Shown: positions 1-5,618, counted from the stretch's first letter. The stretch is DNA of 5,618 nucleotides from CAYUCE01 sp964443275 (GCA_964443275.1 CAYUCE010000083.1:1-5618), one strand, 5' to 3'. The notes: generated by a model not told the origin, from the letters alone. Made by a program: numbers and translations.

Positions 1-50
1 CCCTTAGGGCTGCAAGATTAGATCCGGTAGAGGCACTGGGATATGAATAA
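1..50 (+). CDS. C-terminal end of an ABC transporter permease (MacB/FtsX type), partial
   Basis: Only the last 15 codons are visible, reading from base 3 to the TAA at 48-50 and ending LRAARLDPVEALGYE. This closely resembles the usual C-terminus of MacB/FtsX-family permeases, where the final transmembrane helix is followed by a short cytoplasmic tail of the form ALRAARLDPVEALRYE. Such permeases pair with an ABC ATPase and act in lipoprotein, macrolide or peptide export, or in mechanotransmission across the envelope. The substrate cannot be told from this fragment. The gene lies in the same orientation as those that follow, 88 bp upstream of the next start, so co-transcription is possible. The assignment rests on a short but distinctive motif. 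Confidence 0.75.
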   Translation, partial: LRAARLDPVEALGYE

Positions 51-124
51 ATTTTTAGCGAATCTTGAAATCTACAGCCTATAGTAAAACCGTATGCTAA
101 TAAAACCCGGTCGCGTTTTAAGAT

Positions 125-134
125 AGGAGGTGAT
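125..134 (+). promoter_or_regulatory. Ribosome-binding site that decides the start of the repeat protein
   Basis: AGGAGGTGAT is an extended match to the complement of the 16S rRNA 3' end. It ends four bases before the ATG at 139, and its AGGAGG core is eight bases from that ATG. An in-frame GTG at 130 lies inside this element and so is not a credible start. A second ATG at 142 is possible but slightly farther away. Confidence 0.8.
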
Positions 135-138
135 ATCC

Positions 139-861
139 ATGATGATAGAGAAAAGACGGGGTTTGTTGATGGCGGCCTTCACAGTACTGGTCCTCTTCAT
201 AATCCCAATGTCTGGTCTTGCCCAGCAGAGCGGCTGGAGTGACCGGCAGGGACAACGCTTTCCAGCCCCACAACTGAAGGTGGAAGCCTCTGAGATTATT
301 CCCAAACTAGCTGAGACTCTAGGAATGGATACAGGTGGGCTGGAGGAGGCTTTTCGTAACGCTTTCACCACATTGGCCAATGAGGAGATCGATCAAATGG
401 TCGAGGGAGGGCAACTTGGCTCAAAACAGGCTCAAAACATGAGGGAAAGGTTGGTAAAGCCCAAGATAGTCCTAAGACTTGCAGCTGATAACATGCCTCA
501 GCAAAGTGATCGATCAGAGAAGCAAAGTGATCGATCAGACCCGTATCTCATTAATGCTGAACAATTTCTACCTGAGCTAGCTGAAACTCTTGGGATAGAT
601 ACTGATGAACTAGAAAAGGCATTTAAAGGATTCTTCGTCGAATTGATGCAGGAGAATATAGATCAAATGGTAAATCAGGGCCAACTTGACTCACAACAGG
701 CCCGGCAGATGAGGGGGGAGCTTGAAGATCCGCAGATTGATATGGGACTTGCAACCAGTAGCGAGGGATCATCCCAGGGCGGAGGCTTAAGCCCTTATGT
801 AATTTTGGCAATACTTGGTGCATTGGTATTAATTTTTGCGGATCTTTTCTCTCTTTTTTAG
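139..861 (+). CDS. Exported protein with two copies of a helical repeat and a C-terminal membrane segment
   Basis: The 240-residue product has no family I recognise with certainty. Residues 1-28 form a signal peptide (charged MMIEKRR, hydrophobic core, likely cleavage after GLA). Residues 49-115 and 139-205 are gap-free copies of one domain, matching at about 35 of 67 positions. The shared pattern is LAETLGxDTxxLExAF, then IDQMV, GQL and QA..MR. Such LG..xxLxxA...GxL..QA patterns occur in secreted bacterial proteins with short helical repeats, but that likeness is only a hint. The linker between copies holds the duplicated heptad QSDRSEK/QSDRSD. Residues 218-240 are strongly hydrophobic and end the protein without a basic tail, so it may be membrane-held at its C-terminus. 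The ATG at 139 was chosen because of the strong ribosome-binding site. It follows an ABC permease gene, which fits an envelope location. Its role is unknown. Confidence 0.85.
   Translation: MMIEKRRGLLMAAFTVLVLFIIPMSGLAQQSGWSDRQGQRFPAPQLKVEASEIIPKLAETLGMDTGGLEEAFRNAFTTLANEEIDQMVEGGQLGSKQAQNMRERLVKPKIVLRLAADNMPQQSDRSEKQSDRSDPYLINAEQFLPELAETLGIDTDELEKAFKGFFVELMQENIDQMVNQGQLDSQQARQMRGELEDPQIDMGLATSSEGSSQGGGLSPYVILAILGALVLIFADLFSLF
500..539 (+). repeat. Tandem duplication, two identical 19-bp copies at 21-bp period
   Basis: AGCAAAGTGATCGATCAGA occurs at 500-518 and again at 521-539. It is in frame, giving a repeated heptad in the linker between the two domains of the surrounding gene. Each copy contains the perfect 10-bp palindrome TGATCGATCA (507-516 and 528-537). 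A recent in-frame slippage duplication explains it most simply. Confidence 0.9.
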
Positions 862-1000
862 TAGTTCCTGAGCTGTTTGCGCTTCGTGTATTCTTATATC
901 GTTTGAAAAGTTATGATATCCTGGAATGTTTCAGTGGCAAGCGACGGATTCTGAATTGGGGTTTTGGTCAACGGCCAACAATGTGAATTAAAGGTGAAAT
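862..1000. other. 139-bp intergenic gap without a recognised gene
   Basis: No open frame with a ribosome-binding site was found here. TATGAT at 912-917 resembles a -10 box, but no acceptable -35 box lies 16-18 bp upstream. No GC-rich hairpin with a T-tract follows the stop codon at 859-861; the T-run there is inside the last codons. A separate promoter for the downstream lipoprotein gene is therefore possible but unproven. Confidence 0.4.
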
Positions 1001-2407
1001 ATGCCTAGTAAGATAAAATACCTGTCTATACTGTTGTGGGCAATATCGTCTTTATTTTTAACCTCCTGTGGTTTTCTTAACCAGTCCCCTGTAGCCGTGA
1101 TTTCTGCTTCTACAACTAGTGGAGAAACACCCCTCGATGTGGATTTCAGCGGAGCTGGTTCCTATGACCCAGACGGGGAGATAACTAAGTATCGATGGGA
1201 TTTCGGGGATGGTAATACCAGCTCCGGAATAATCGCTTCTCATACCTACCAAGATGATGGAATATACTCCGTCCAGCTTATTGTAACTGACGCTAGCAGT
1301 GCAACCGGTTCTGATTCTGTAGATATAAATGTCACCAATCCTGCTCCGGTAGCTGATTTTTCTTTTCAGCCAATTAATCCGGCAGTTGGAGAAGAAGTTA
1401 CTTTTAGCGCCTCCGATTCCTACGATCTGGCCAATCTAACCCTTTCGGCATCAATTACCAGCTTTGAGTGGGACTTCGGGGATGGAGAAACTGACTCCGG
1501 AATGATCGTATATCATCCTTATAGTCGGGCTGGGGTATTTGAAGTTAGGTTATCTATCGCCGATGACGATGGAGCGATAAGCACCTTAGCTAGAGAGATT
1601 ACGGTGGGAAGCGACGGGGAGTATTATCGCCCTATCTTTTACTGGACTTGGAACGGTACCGATTGGAGCTGGCAAATTCAAATAGCCGCCTACCTCTATG
1701 AATATTTCAACACCAAGCCCCGATCTCAATGCTTTCCACTTCCTAATAACTGCAATTACGCGGACTTCGTCTTAAACTCTGAAGATGACAACATAATGGA
1801 ATCCCTAGCCGCCGAACTTTCGGCCGGTGTAACTGATCACTATAATAAGTTGGAAAACGCATTATATTTTGCTCAAGCTGGTATTAGATACGATTACTGG
1901 GAATCGCCTCTGGTATCGGAGTCGTTTGAATGTTCTAACTGCCCCACTCCCATTACTCAAAGAGTGGAATGCGATGAAATGTGCTACACAGATTCCAGTA
2001 CAGGGCAAGTAGAGTGTGGCTGTGAATGGCCCCGTTACCCGATAGAGACCTTGGCCACCGGCTACGGAGATTGTGAAGATACGGCGATTTTGTTCGCCTC
2101 GCTGATAAGGACGTTTGGTTATGGAGCTCGCTTAGCTGAAGTTCCAGGGCACATGGCAGGTCTAGCTCCTGTGGATAGCAGTTGGGTGGAAGAAAACCGA
2201 AATTGGCTAGAAGATCAGTGCTGGCAACACGGCTGGTATTTTAACGCTTTTACCGATTCTACAAACTCGGACATAATATGGTTGTGGGCTGAAACCGCCG
2301 TGGACAGTACATACATACCACTAGGTTGTTATACCGAACGGCTGAACCTCATCGATAGTTGGAATGTATCATCTGAATCCTGGGTGAAATTGGAAGCTGT
2401 GGGCTAA
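1001..2407 (+). CDS. Lipoprotein with two PKD domains and a C-terminal transglutaminase-like domain
   Basis: The 468-residue protein starts at an ATG preceded by AAAGGTGA (990-997). Residues 1-23 are a lipoprotein signal with lipobox LTSC, so Cys23 would be lipidated and the protein held on the membrane surface. Two PKD beta-sandwich domains follow, roughly residues 30-112 and 116-202. Each has the hallmark WDFGDG (66-71 and 157-162) and a HxY motif. In the second, the usual SYDPDG turn is replaced by a longer SYDLANLTLSAS segment. Residues 205-445 resemble the bacterial/archaeal transglutaminase-like cysteine-protease fold. The motif YPIETLATGYGDCED carries the likely nucleophile Cys358, VPGHMAG the likely His384, and WAET the likely acid Glu431. 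An insert at 311-341 adds six cysteines. Such proteins are predicted extracellular thiol peptidases or acyl-transfer enzymes; PKD domains usually mediate protein or polysaccharide contacts. Substrate unknown. It precedes the S55-like gene by 60 bp. Confidence 0.88.
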   Translation: MPSKIKYLSILLWAISSLFLTSCGFLNQSPVAVISASTTSGETPLDVDFSGAGSYDPDGEITKYRWDFGDGNTSSGIIASHTYQDDGIYSVQLIVTDASSATGSDSVDINVTNPAPVADFSFQPINPAVGEEVTFSASDSYDLANLTLSASITSFEWDFGDGETDSGMIVYHPYSRAGVFEVRLSIADDDGAISTLAREITVGSDGEYYRPIFYWTWNGTDWSWQIQIAAYLYEYFNTKPRSQCFPLPNNCNYADFVLNSEDDNIMESLAAELSAGVTDHYNKLENALYFAQAGIRYDYWESPLVSESFECSNCPTPITQRVECDEMCYTDSSTGQVECGCEWPRYPIETLATGYGDCEDTAILFASLIRTFGYGARLAEVPGHMAGLAPVDSSWVEENRNWLEDQCWQHGWYFNAFTDSTNSDIIWLWAETAVDSTYIPLGCYTERLNLIDSWNVSSESWVKLEAVG

Positions 2408-2445
2408 ATGGCGTAAATCTAAGAATAGTTATGATCAGTCTAGAC

Positions 2446-2467
2446 ACTACCAGATTAAGGGGGTAGT
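2446..2467 (+). promoter_or_regulatory. Ribosome-binding site within a small inverted repeat ahead of the S55-like gene
   Basis: ACTACC (2446-2451) and GGTAGT (2462-2467) could pair into a 6-bp hairpin whose loop and right arm hold the G-rich ribosome-binding site AAGGGGG (2457-2463). The ATG follows immediately at 2468. Pairing might dampen initiation, but a 6-bp stem with a 10-base loop is weak and may be chance. Confidence 0.3.
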
Positions 2468-4348
2468 ATGAAAAATAATAGAATCAATTATTTAAGCCTA
2501 TTTTTGAAAGTGCTGATGGTCATTTCTTTATTTGTGTTTTTAAGTTTCGGTGTAGCTTTTAACGCTGAGACGGAGTCTGATTTTATGACTTTAAGTCAGA
2601 TAAAAAAAGGGGCGGAAGGTATTGGAAAAACCGTAGTTTCTGGAACTCGAATTTCTGACTTTCAAGTAAAAGTCGTTGGGATAATAGATGAACCAGGTTA
2701 TTTAAATGACTTCATAATCATAAGATCAAGTGGTGAGGCAATAAAAAAATCGGGGGGTATCTCACAGGGGATGAGTGGAAGTCCTATTTATATCGATGAT
2801 AAATTAATTGGGGCTTTGAGTAGAGCAGCCCAGTGGAGCAGCGATCCTGAAAACCCTATCGGTCTGGTTACTCCCATATTTACTATGCTCAAACTTTTGA
2901 AGGGCGAAAACCAAGAAGAGGTTGAGGTCAGAAAAGTTCAGAGAGAGCAGAACCAAACAGTTAAAGCAGCTTTCGAGGAAATGTATGGAGTCAGTAAAGT
3001 CCATTTTTCCAATTCTCCTCCCTTAGAGAGAGGGATATTTTCCCATGAGAATTCCGTTGTAGTCTACTCTCTTCAGTCATCTGTGATGGTAAATGGCTTG
3101 GGAGATCGTTCTTTTTCGGCATTAAAAGACGGCTTGAATCTTTCCAATTATCCCCTTGTTTACCATCCTTTAAAGGAAATTACAAAGGATACATCAAGTA
3201 GGTTAAGTGAAGGCTTTTCCCAGTACTCAGTTATTTTTCATCAGGTATCGGATGGAGTTCAAATCGGCCAAGAATCATTAGACCTTCAAGCCGGTTCTCC
3301 TTTTGGGGTTGCTTTAACCAAAGGAGATATTTCTATCGGCGCCCTAGGAACAGTGACTTATAGAGAAGGGAATAATATATTAGGTTTTGGCCATAGCTTC
3401 CTGCTTAATGGCTCATCCGACTTTTTCCTTACTCAAGCGTACGTATTCGATACGGTGAAAAACCTTAAAGCTTCTTATAAGCTAGCAACTATTACCGGTC
3501 AGGTTGGCTCTTTGACTGAAGACCGTGCTCAAGGAGTATTGGGTGAGATAGGAGCGGAAACAGACACTTTGGATATGGACTTGGAAATTACCGATTTGGA
3601 TGCAAACTCAACTGATAGCCTAATGGTCAATGCAGTTAAGGAACCTCAACTAGTAGGCAACCTCACTCTATCGGTGGTTTTGGAAGCTATCGATCGATCA
3701 CTAAAACGGATAGGTCCGGGTACGGTAAGGTTGGATTACACAATGACGGGAGACGGATTGCCCAAGGAATTAAGTAGAACGGATACCTTCTTCTCTACCC
3801 AGGACGTAGCTATACTCCCTTCTCTACAGCTTGCGGTTTTGACCGATGCTTTGGCTAACAACCCCTTCAAAAAAGTGAATTTGACGGGCCTGGAGGTCGA
3901 AATGGGGATAACTGAGGATATTAATTACGGCCGGGTATTTTCTTTAAAATCGGGCGATTTAACTTATCAAGCCGGGGATTCAATTGTCTACCAGGTAAGG
4001 ATAAACAATTATCGAAATGATATGACCACCGAGACCGGAATTTTACCCTTGCCCCAAGGTCTAAAACCCGGTGGATACATACTGGTAGCCTATGGAGGGC
4101 CTCAGCCATCTGAGATAGCTCCTACCAAGGATATTGAAACTTTAGAAGATTACATCTCTTATATCGAAGATATAAACAGCTATGAATACCTATCAGTGGA
4201 GTTGCTTAAGCCGCTAGGGGAGCAGTTAGTTTCTATGTCCGGTGGGTACAGTTATCAAAGTGTAAAGAAAACAGATGAACGGTATCCCAATCAGGTTATT
4301 TACGGGCGACAAGCGGTTCCCATTGTAGTAGAAGAAAGGCAAAAATAG
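2468..4348 (+). CDS. Exported SpoIVB-like S55-family protein with permuted motif order
   Basis: The 626-residue protein has an N-terminal hydrophobic export signal (about 8-34, possible cleavage near AFNA). Residues 41-143 match the C-terminal half of the SpoIVB peptidase (S55) domain: an IKKGAEGIGKTVVSGTRISDF-like lead, then GGISQGMSGSPIY with the probable nucleophile Ser103, then DKLIGAL. Residues 276-362 match its N-terminal half: GDISIGALGTVTY, then LGFGHSF with the probable His309, then a VGSLTEDRAQGVLGEIG-like end. In Bacillus SpoIVB the histidine half comes first, so the two halves are swapped here. Similar non-sporulation proteins, usually annotated as S55-domain proteins, are recalled from Acidobacteria and related groups. 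A charged linker (144-170) separates the first half from the middle region, and a beta-rich C-terminal part follows (about 395-626; QAGDSIVYQVRINN resembles a sandwich strand pair). It is probably periplasmic or surface-exposed. Proteolytic activity is inferred and not certain; it could be a scaffold. No sporulation genes are nearby. Confidence 0.85.
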   Translation: MKNNRINYLSLFLKVLMVISLFVFLSFGVAFNAETESDFMTLSQIKKGAEGIGKTVVSGTRISDFQVKVVGIIDEPGYLNDFIIIRSSGEAIKKSGGISQGMSGSPIYIDDKLIGALSRAAQWSSDPENPIGLVTPIFTMLKLLKGENQEEVEVRKVQREQNQTVKAAFEEMYGVSKVHFSNSPPLERGIFSHENSVVVYSLQSSVMVNGLGDRSFSALKDGLNLSNYPLVYHPLKEITKDTSSRLSEGFSQYSVIFHQVSDGVQIGQESLDLQAGSPFGVALTKGDISIGALGTVTYREGNNILGFGHSFLLNGSSDFFLTQAYVFDTVKNLKASYKLATITGQVGSLTEDRAQGVLGEIGAETDTLDMDLEITDLDANSTDSLMVNAVKEPQLVGNLTLSVVLEAIDRSLKRIGPGTVRLDYTMTGDGLPKELSRTDTFFSTQDVAILPSLQLAVLTDALANNPFKKVNLTGLEVEMGITEDINYGRVFSLKSGDLTYQAGDSIVYQVRINNYRNDMTTETGILPLPQGLKPGGYILVAYGGPQPSEIAPTKDIETLEDYISYIEDINSYEYLSVELLKPLGEQLVSMSGGYSYQSVKKTDERYPNQVIYGRQAVPIVVEERQK

Positions 4349-4459
4349 GTAAAAGAACTAGTTGAATTTTATCGTTGCACAGGGATGGGATCAGTAATCT
4401 AGGATAATAGGGAGATTAGAGAAGGTAAACATCGAAGAATTTAGCTTAAGGGGATAGAA
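4349..4459. other. 111-bp intergenic gap without a recognised gene
   Basis: No gene or intrinsic terminator was recognised. TTGCAC (4375-4380) and TAGGAT (4400-4405) are 19 bp apart and only loosely resemble promoter boxes. The gap ends with the ribosome-binding site AAGGGGA (4448-4454) of the next gene. Confidence 0.35.
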
Positions 4460-5104
4460 ATGTTTAAAAAGTTAACCACGGTGATTTTACTTCTGTTTTT
4501 ATTTTCGGGCGTTGTTTTAAGCAGCTATTTTAACGATATTGCACTGGGGGGCAGTAACTTATCCTGTGAGCAAGATAGTGACGGAGATGGGATACCCGAT
4601 TGTATGGATCCCTGCCCTTTTGATCCTTTTAATAGATGTATAGCATGGATAGAATGGGAGTGGGAAAGTGAATTCCTTAAAGATGGTTTCATTAATTCAG
4701 AAATAGGGCAAACTATTTCTTTGAATCTCATGCTGGAAGATGCACCCACAGGTCTGCAGGAATACAAGGTTCATTTTCAAATAGGTGATTCCCGCGGTGA
4801 AGGACACATCGCCAAAATAAAAGAGGTGAAATTCGATACAATTGAGGAAGGGTTTTGTCGGTCCAAAGTTTCAACAGATCCAAATTGGCAGGGATTTTGG
4901 ATCAAATTCACCTGTGCGGATAAAGACAACGTAATTACAGGCCGTGACCGCAAATTGAAGATGGCAACCGTTAAGCTGGAAGCTATTGACACTGGAGAAA
5001 CCTACCTATGGTTTCGGATTAAAGCCGTTGATGATAATAACCGTCAGGTCATGAATAAAATACTTCCTCGCCGTTTTGCATTTAAGCTTCAGGTTCTAAA
5101 ATAG
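4460..5104 (+). CDS. Small secreted protein with a calcium-loop, Cys-rich head and beta-rich body
   Basis: The 214-residue product begins at an ATG six bases after AAGGGGA (4448-4454). Residues 1-22 form a signal peptide (KK, then a long Leu/Phe/Val core). Residues 36-60 contain CEQDSDGDGIPDCMDPC followed by a further Cys60. The DSDGDGIPD loop (39-47) is the calcium-binding pattern of thrombospondin type-3 repeats and related DxDxDG loops, and four cysteines surround it (36, 48, 52, 60). The rest (about 80-214) alternates hydrophobic and polar residues as in a beta-sandwich. Segments such as ISLNLMLEDAPTGLQEYKVHF and KMATVKLEAIDTGETYLWF faintly recall cohesin-type domains; this is a guess from pattern, not a firm assignment. 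Cys133 and Cys152 could form a disulfide in this body. It may bind calcium and act in surface adhesion or protein-protein contact. The gene follows the S55-like gene in the same direction after 111 bp. Confidence 0.8.
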   Translation: MFKKLTTVILLLFLFSGVVLSSYFNDIALGGSNLSCEQDSDGDGIPDCMDPCPFDPFNRCIAWIEWEWESEFLKDGFINSEIGQTISLNLMLEDAPTGLQEYKVHFQIGDSRGEGHIAKIKEVKFDTIEEGFCRSKVSTDPNWQGFWIKFTCADKDNVITGRDRKLKMATVKLEAIDTGETYLWFRIKAVDDNNRQVMNKILPRRFAFKLQVLK

Positions 5105-5144
5105 AAAGTGAGCGGAGAAAAAGTTTCGATCATTCTACTTTAGA
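5095..5144 (+). repeat. Inverted repeat spanning the stop codon of the calcium-loop gene
   Basis: TCTAAAATAGAA (5095-5106) and TTCTACTTTAGA (5133-5144) are reverse complements except at one position, with a 26-base spacer. The TAG stop (5102-5104) lies inside the left arm. The stem is AT-rich and is not followed by a clean T-tract, so it is not a classical intrinsic terminator. It could still be a weak termination, RNA-processing or 3'-end-stabilising structure. Confidence 0.45.
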
Positions 5145-5452
5145 TTATTTATACGAACTTTTAAACATCGTTATGTAATCTCAAATTAGCCTTTTCTTCA
5201 CAATTTCTTCATACATACGCGCTATAGTTTAATAAGCCAGTTCATGGAGATAACTACAGATTGAGATATCATTAAGATAGCAGGTTACCAAGGCAATTTT
5301 CGTTATGAGGTTATATTTGCGTGATTTAATGATAATAGCGATTTTTGTGAGTCAATCAAGCTTGTGAATGAAAGGATTGAATCAAGCTATTTTGTATCTG
5401 GACAAAGGACAGGGGAGGAAAAAGAAAATGAATACCATTAGGGGGGATCAAT
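5105..5452. other. Gene-free AT-rich stretch ahead of the right-edge gene
   Basis: This stretch of about 350 bp contains no convincing long coding region on either strand. It holds the right arm of the inverted repeat (5133-5144), a -10-like TATAGT (5223-5228) with TTCACA 20 bp upstream (too far for a normal promoter), and a 9-bp direct repeat AATCAAGCT (5354-5362 and 5380-5388). Two purine-rich stretches near the right end (5411-5418 and 5440-5446) look like ribosome-binding sites. Its length suggests that the downstream gene has its own promoter and a long 5' leader. I recognise no riboswitch class. Confidence 0.4.
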
Positions 5453-5475
5453 ATGGCAAAAGCAAAGTGGAGTAA
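5428..5475 (+). CDS. Possible 15-codon leader peptide overlapping the next start
   Basis: An ATG at 5428 lies nine bases after GGAGG (5414-5418). It opens a 15-residue frame (MNTIRGDQYGKSKVE) ending at TAA 5473-5475. The frame overlaps the first 23 bases of the downstream gene in another reading frame and covers that gene's own ribosome-binding site. Translation of it could expose or block the downstream start. No attenuator codon run or family match supports it, so a chance frame is quite possible. Confidence 0.25.
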   Translation: MNTIRGDQYGKSKVE

Positions 5476-5618
5476 ATTGTCTTTAGCTCTGGTAGTGTTG
5501 AGTATTCTGGTGTTTGGAGGTTGGTTTACTATCACTCAACAACCTCTAATAGCTGATTCGCAAGGACAGGCTCAAGCCGTATCTCAACTCACATCCAGCG
5601 AACAGTTAGTTGTAGATG
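5453..5618 (+). CDS. N-terminus of an exported or membrane-anchored protein, partial
   Basis: The ATG at 5453 follows the G-rich ribosome-binding site AGGGGGG (5440-5446) by six bases, and the frame stays open for 55 codons to the window edge. Residues 1-9 are basic (MAKAKWSKL) and residues 9-27 form a hydrophobic helix, giving a signal peptide or N-terminal anchor. A Gln/Ser-rich spacer follows (ADSQGQAQAVSQLTSSEQ), ending in LVVD. The position of SSEQLVVD just after a membrane helix is compatible with the lead-in to a HtrA/DegQ-type serine protease, where a VV..V..sPAVV segment would come next. That diagnostic part lies outside the window, so function is not assigned. Confidence 0.75.
   Translation, partial: MAKAKWSKLSLALVVLSILVFGGWFTITQQPLIADSQGQAQAVSQLTSSEQLVVD

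Noticed and set aside
65..98. TTGAAA (65-70) with TATAGT (80-85) or TATGCT (93-98) as a promoter
   Set aside because: The spacers are 9 and 22 bp, outside the usual 16-18 bp.
101..120. Hairpin TAAAAC/GTTTTA as terminator of the permease gene
   Set aside because: The stem is only 6 bp and mostly A-T, and it is followed by the next gene's ribosome-binding site with no T-tract.
130..138. GTG at 130 as the start of the repeat protein
   Set aside because: The codon lies inside the ribosome-binding site AGGAGGTGAT, so it cannot be served by it. The ATG at 139 is correctly spaced.
72..380. Minus-strand open frame of 102 codons
   Set aside because: It lies mostly opposite the repeat-protein gene, lacks a convincing ribosome-binding site and has a composition (Ser, Arg and Pro rich) typical of antisense shadows.
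784..793. Palindrome GGCTTAAGCC as a regulatory site
   Set aside because: It lies inside the coding region and is short, with no second copy in a gap.
2433..4395. GATCAGT shared by the gaps at 2433-2439 and 4389-4395
   Set aside because: It is a 7-base match with no extended similarity or matching distance to the starts, so chance is sufficient.
623..4992. Other short minus-strand open frames opposite the real genes (623-823, 1058-1252, 2804-3004, 3921-4109, 4525-4767, 4777-4992)
   Set aside because: All lie opposite plus-strand genes with clear domains or signal peptides, and none shows a recognisable motif or domain.

Overview
The window is a plus-strand run of bacterial genes in which nearly every product carries an export signal. 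It opens with the last codons of an ABC-transporter permease of the MacB/FtsX type. Four complete genes follow: a secreted protein with a duplicated helical repeat and a C-terminal membrane segment; a lipoprotein with two PKD domains and a transglutaminase-like cysteine-protease fold; a large exported protein of the SpoIVB-like S55 serine-peptidase group; and a small secreted protein with a calcium-loop, cysteine-rich head and a beta-sandwich-like body. After a gap of about 350 bp, the start of a fifth exported protein runs off the right edge. All convincing genes are on the plus strand, and each has a purine-rich ribosome-binding site at a sensible distance.

The organism cannot be named from this sequence. 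The base composition looks moderately AT-rich. Lipobox lipoproteins, PKD-plus-transglutaminase architecture and an S55-type peptidase outside any sporulation context point to an uncultured or environmental bacterial lineage. This is a weak inference. No phage, transposon, CRISPR, tRNA or rRNA signature was seen.

Layout: permease tail (1-50); repeat protein (139-861); 139-bp gap; PKD/transglutaminase lipoprotein (1001-2407); 60-bp gap; S55-like protein (2468-4348); 111-bp gap; calcium-loop protein (4460-5104); a roughly 350-bp gene-free stretch holding an inverted repeat at its left end and a possible 15-codon leader at its right end; N-terminus of an exported protein (5453 to the edge). No strong intrinsic terminator or consensus promoter was recognised in the gaps. 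The first four complete genes could therefore be co-transcribed or individually expressed.

The strongest biological point is the S55-like protein. Its serine motif (GMSGSP) lies N-terminal to its GH histidine motif, the reverse of Bacillus SpoIVB, so the domain looks circularly permuted. It sits directly after a putative thiol-protease-fold lipoprotein that has an unusual cysteine-rich insert. Together the genes suggest a cell-surface processing or adhesion module. No gene proves a shared function.
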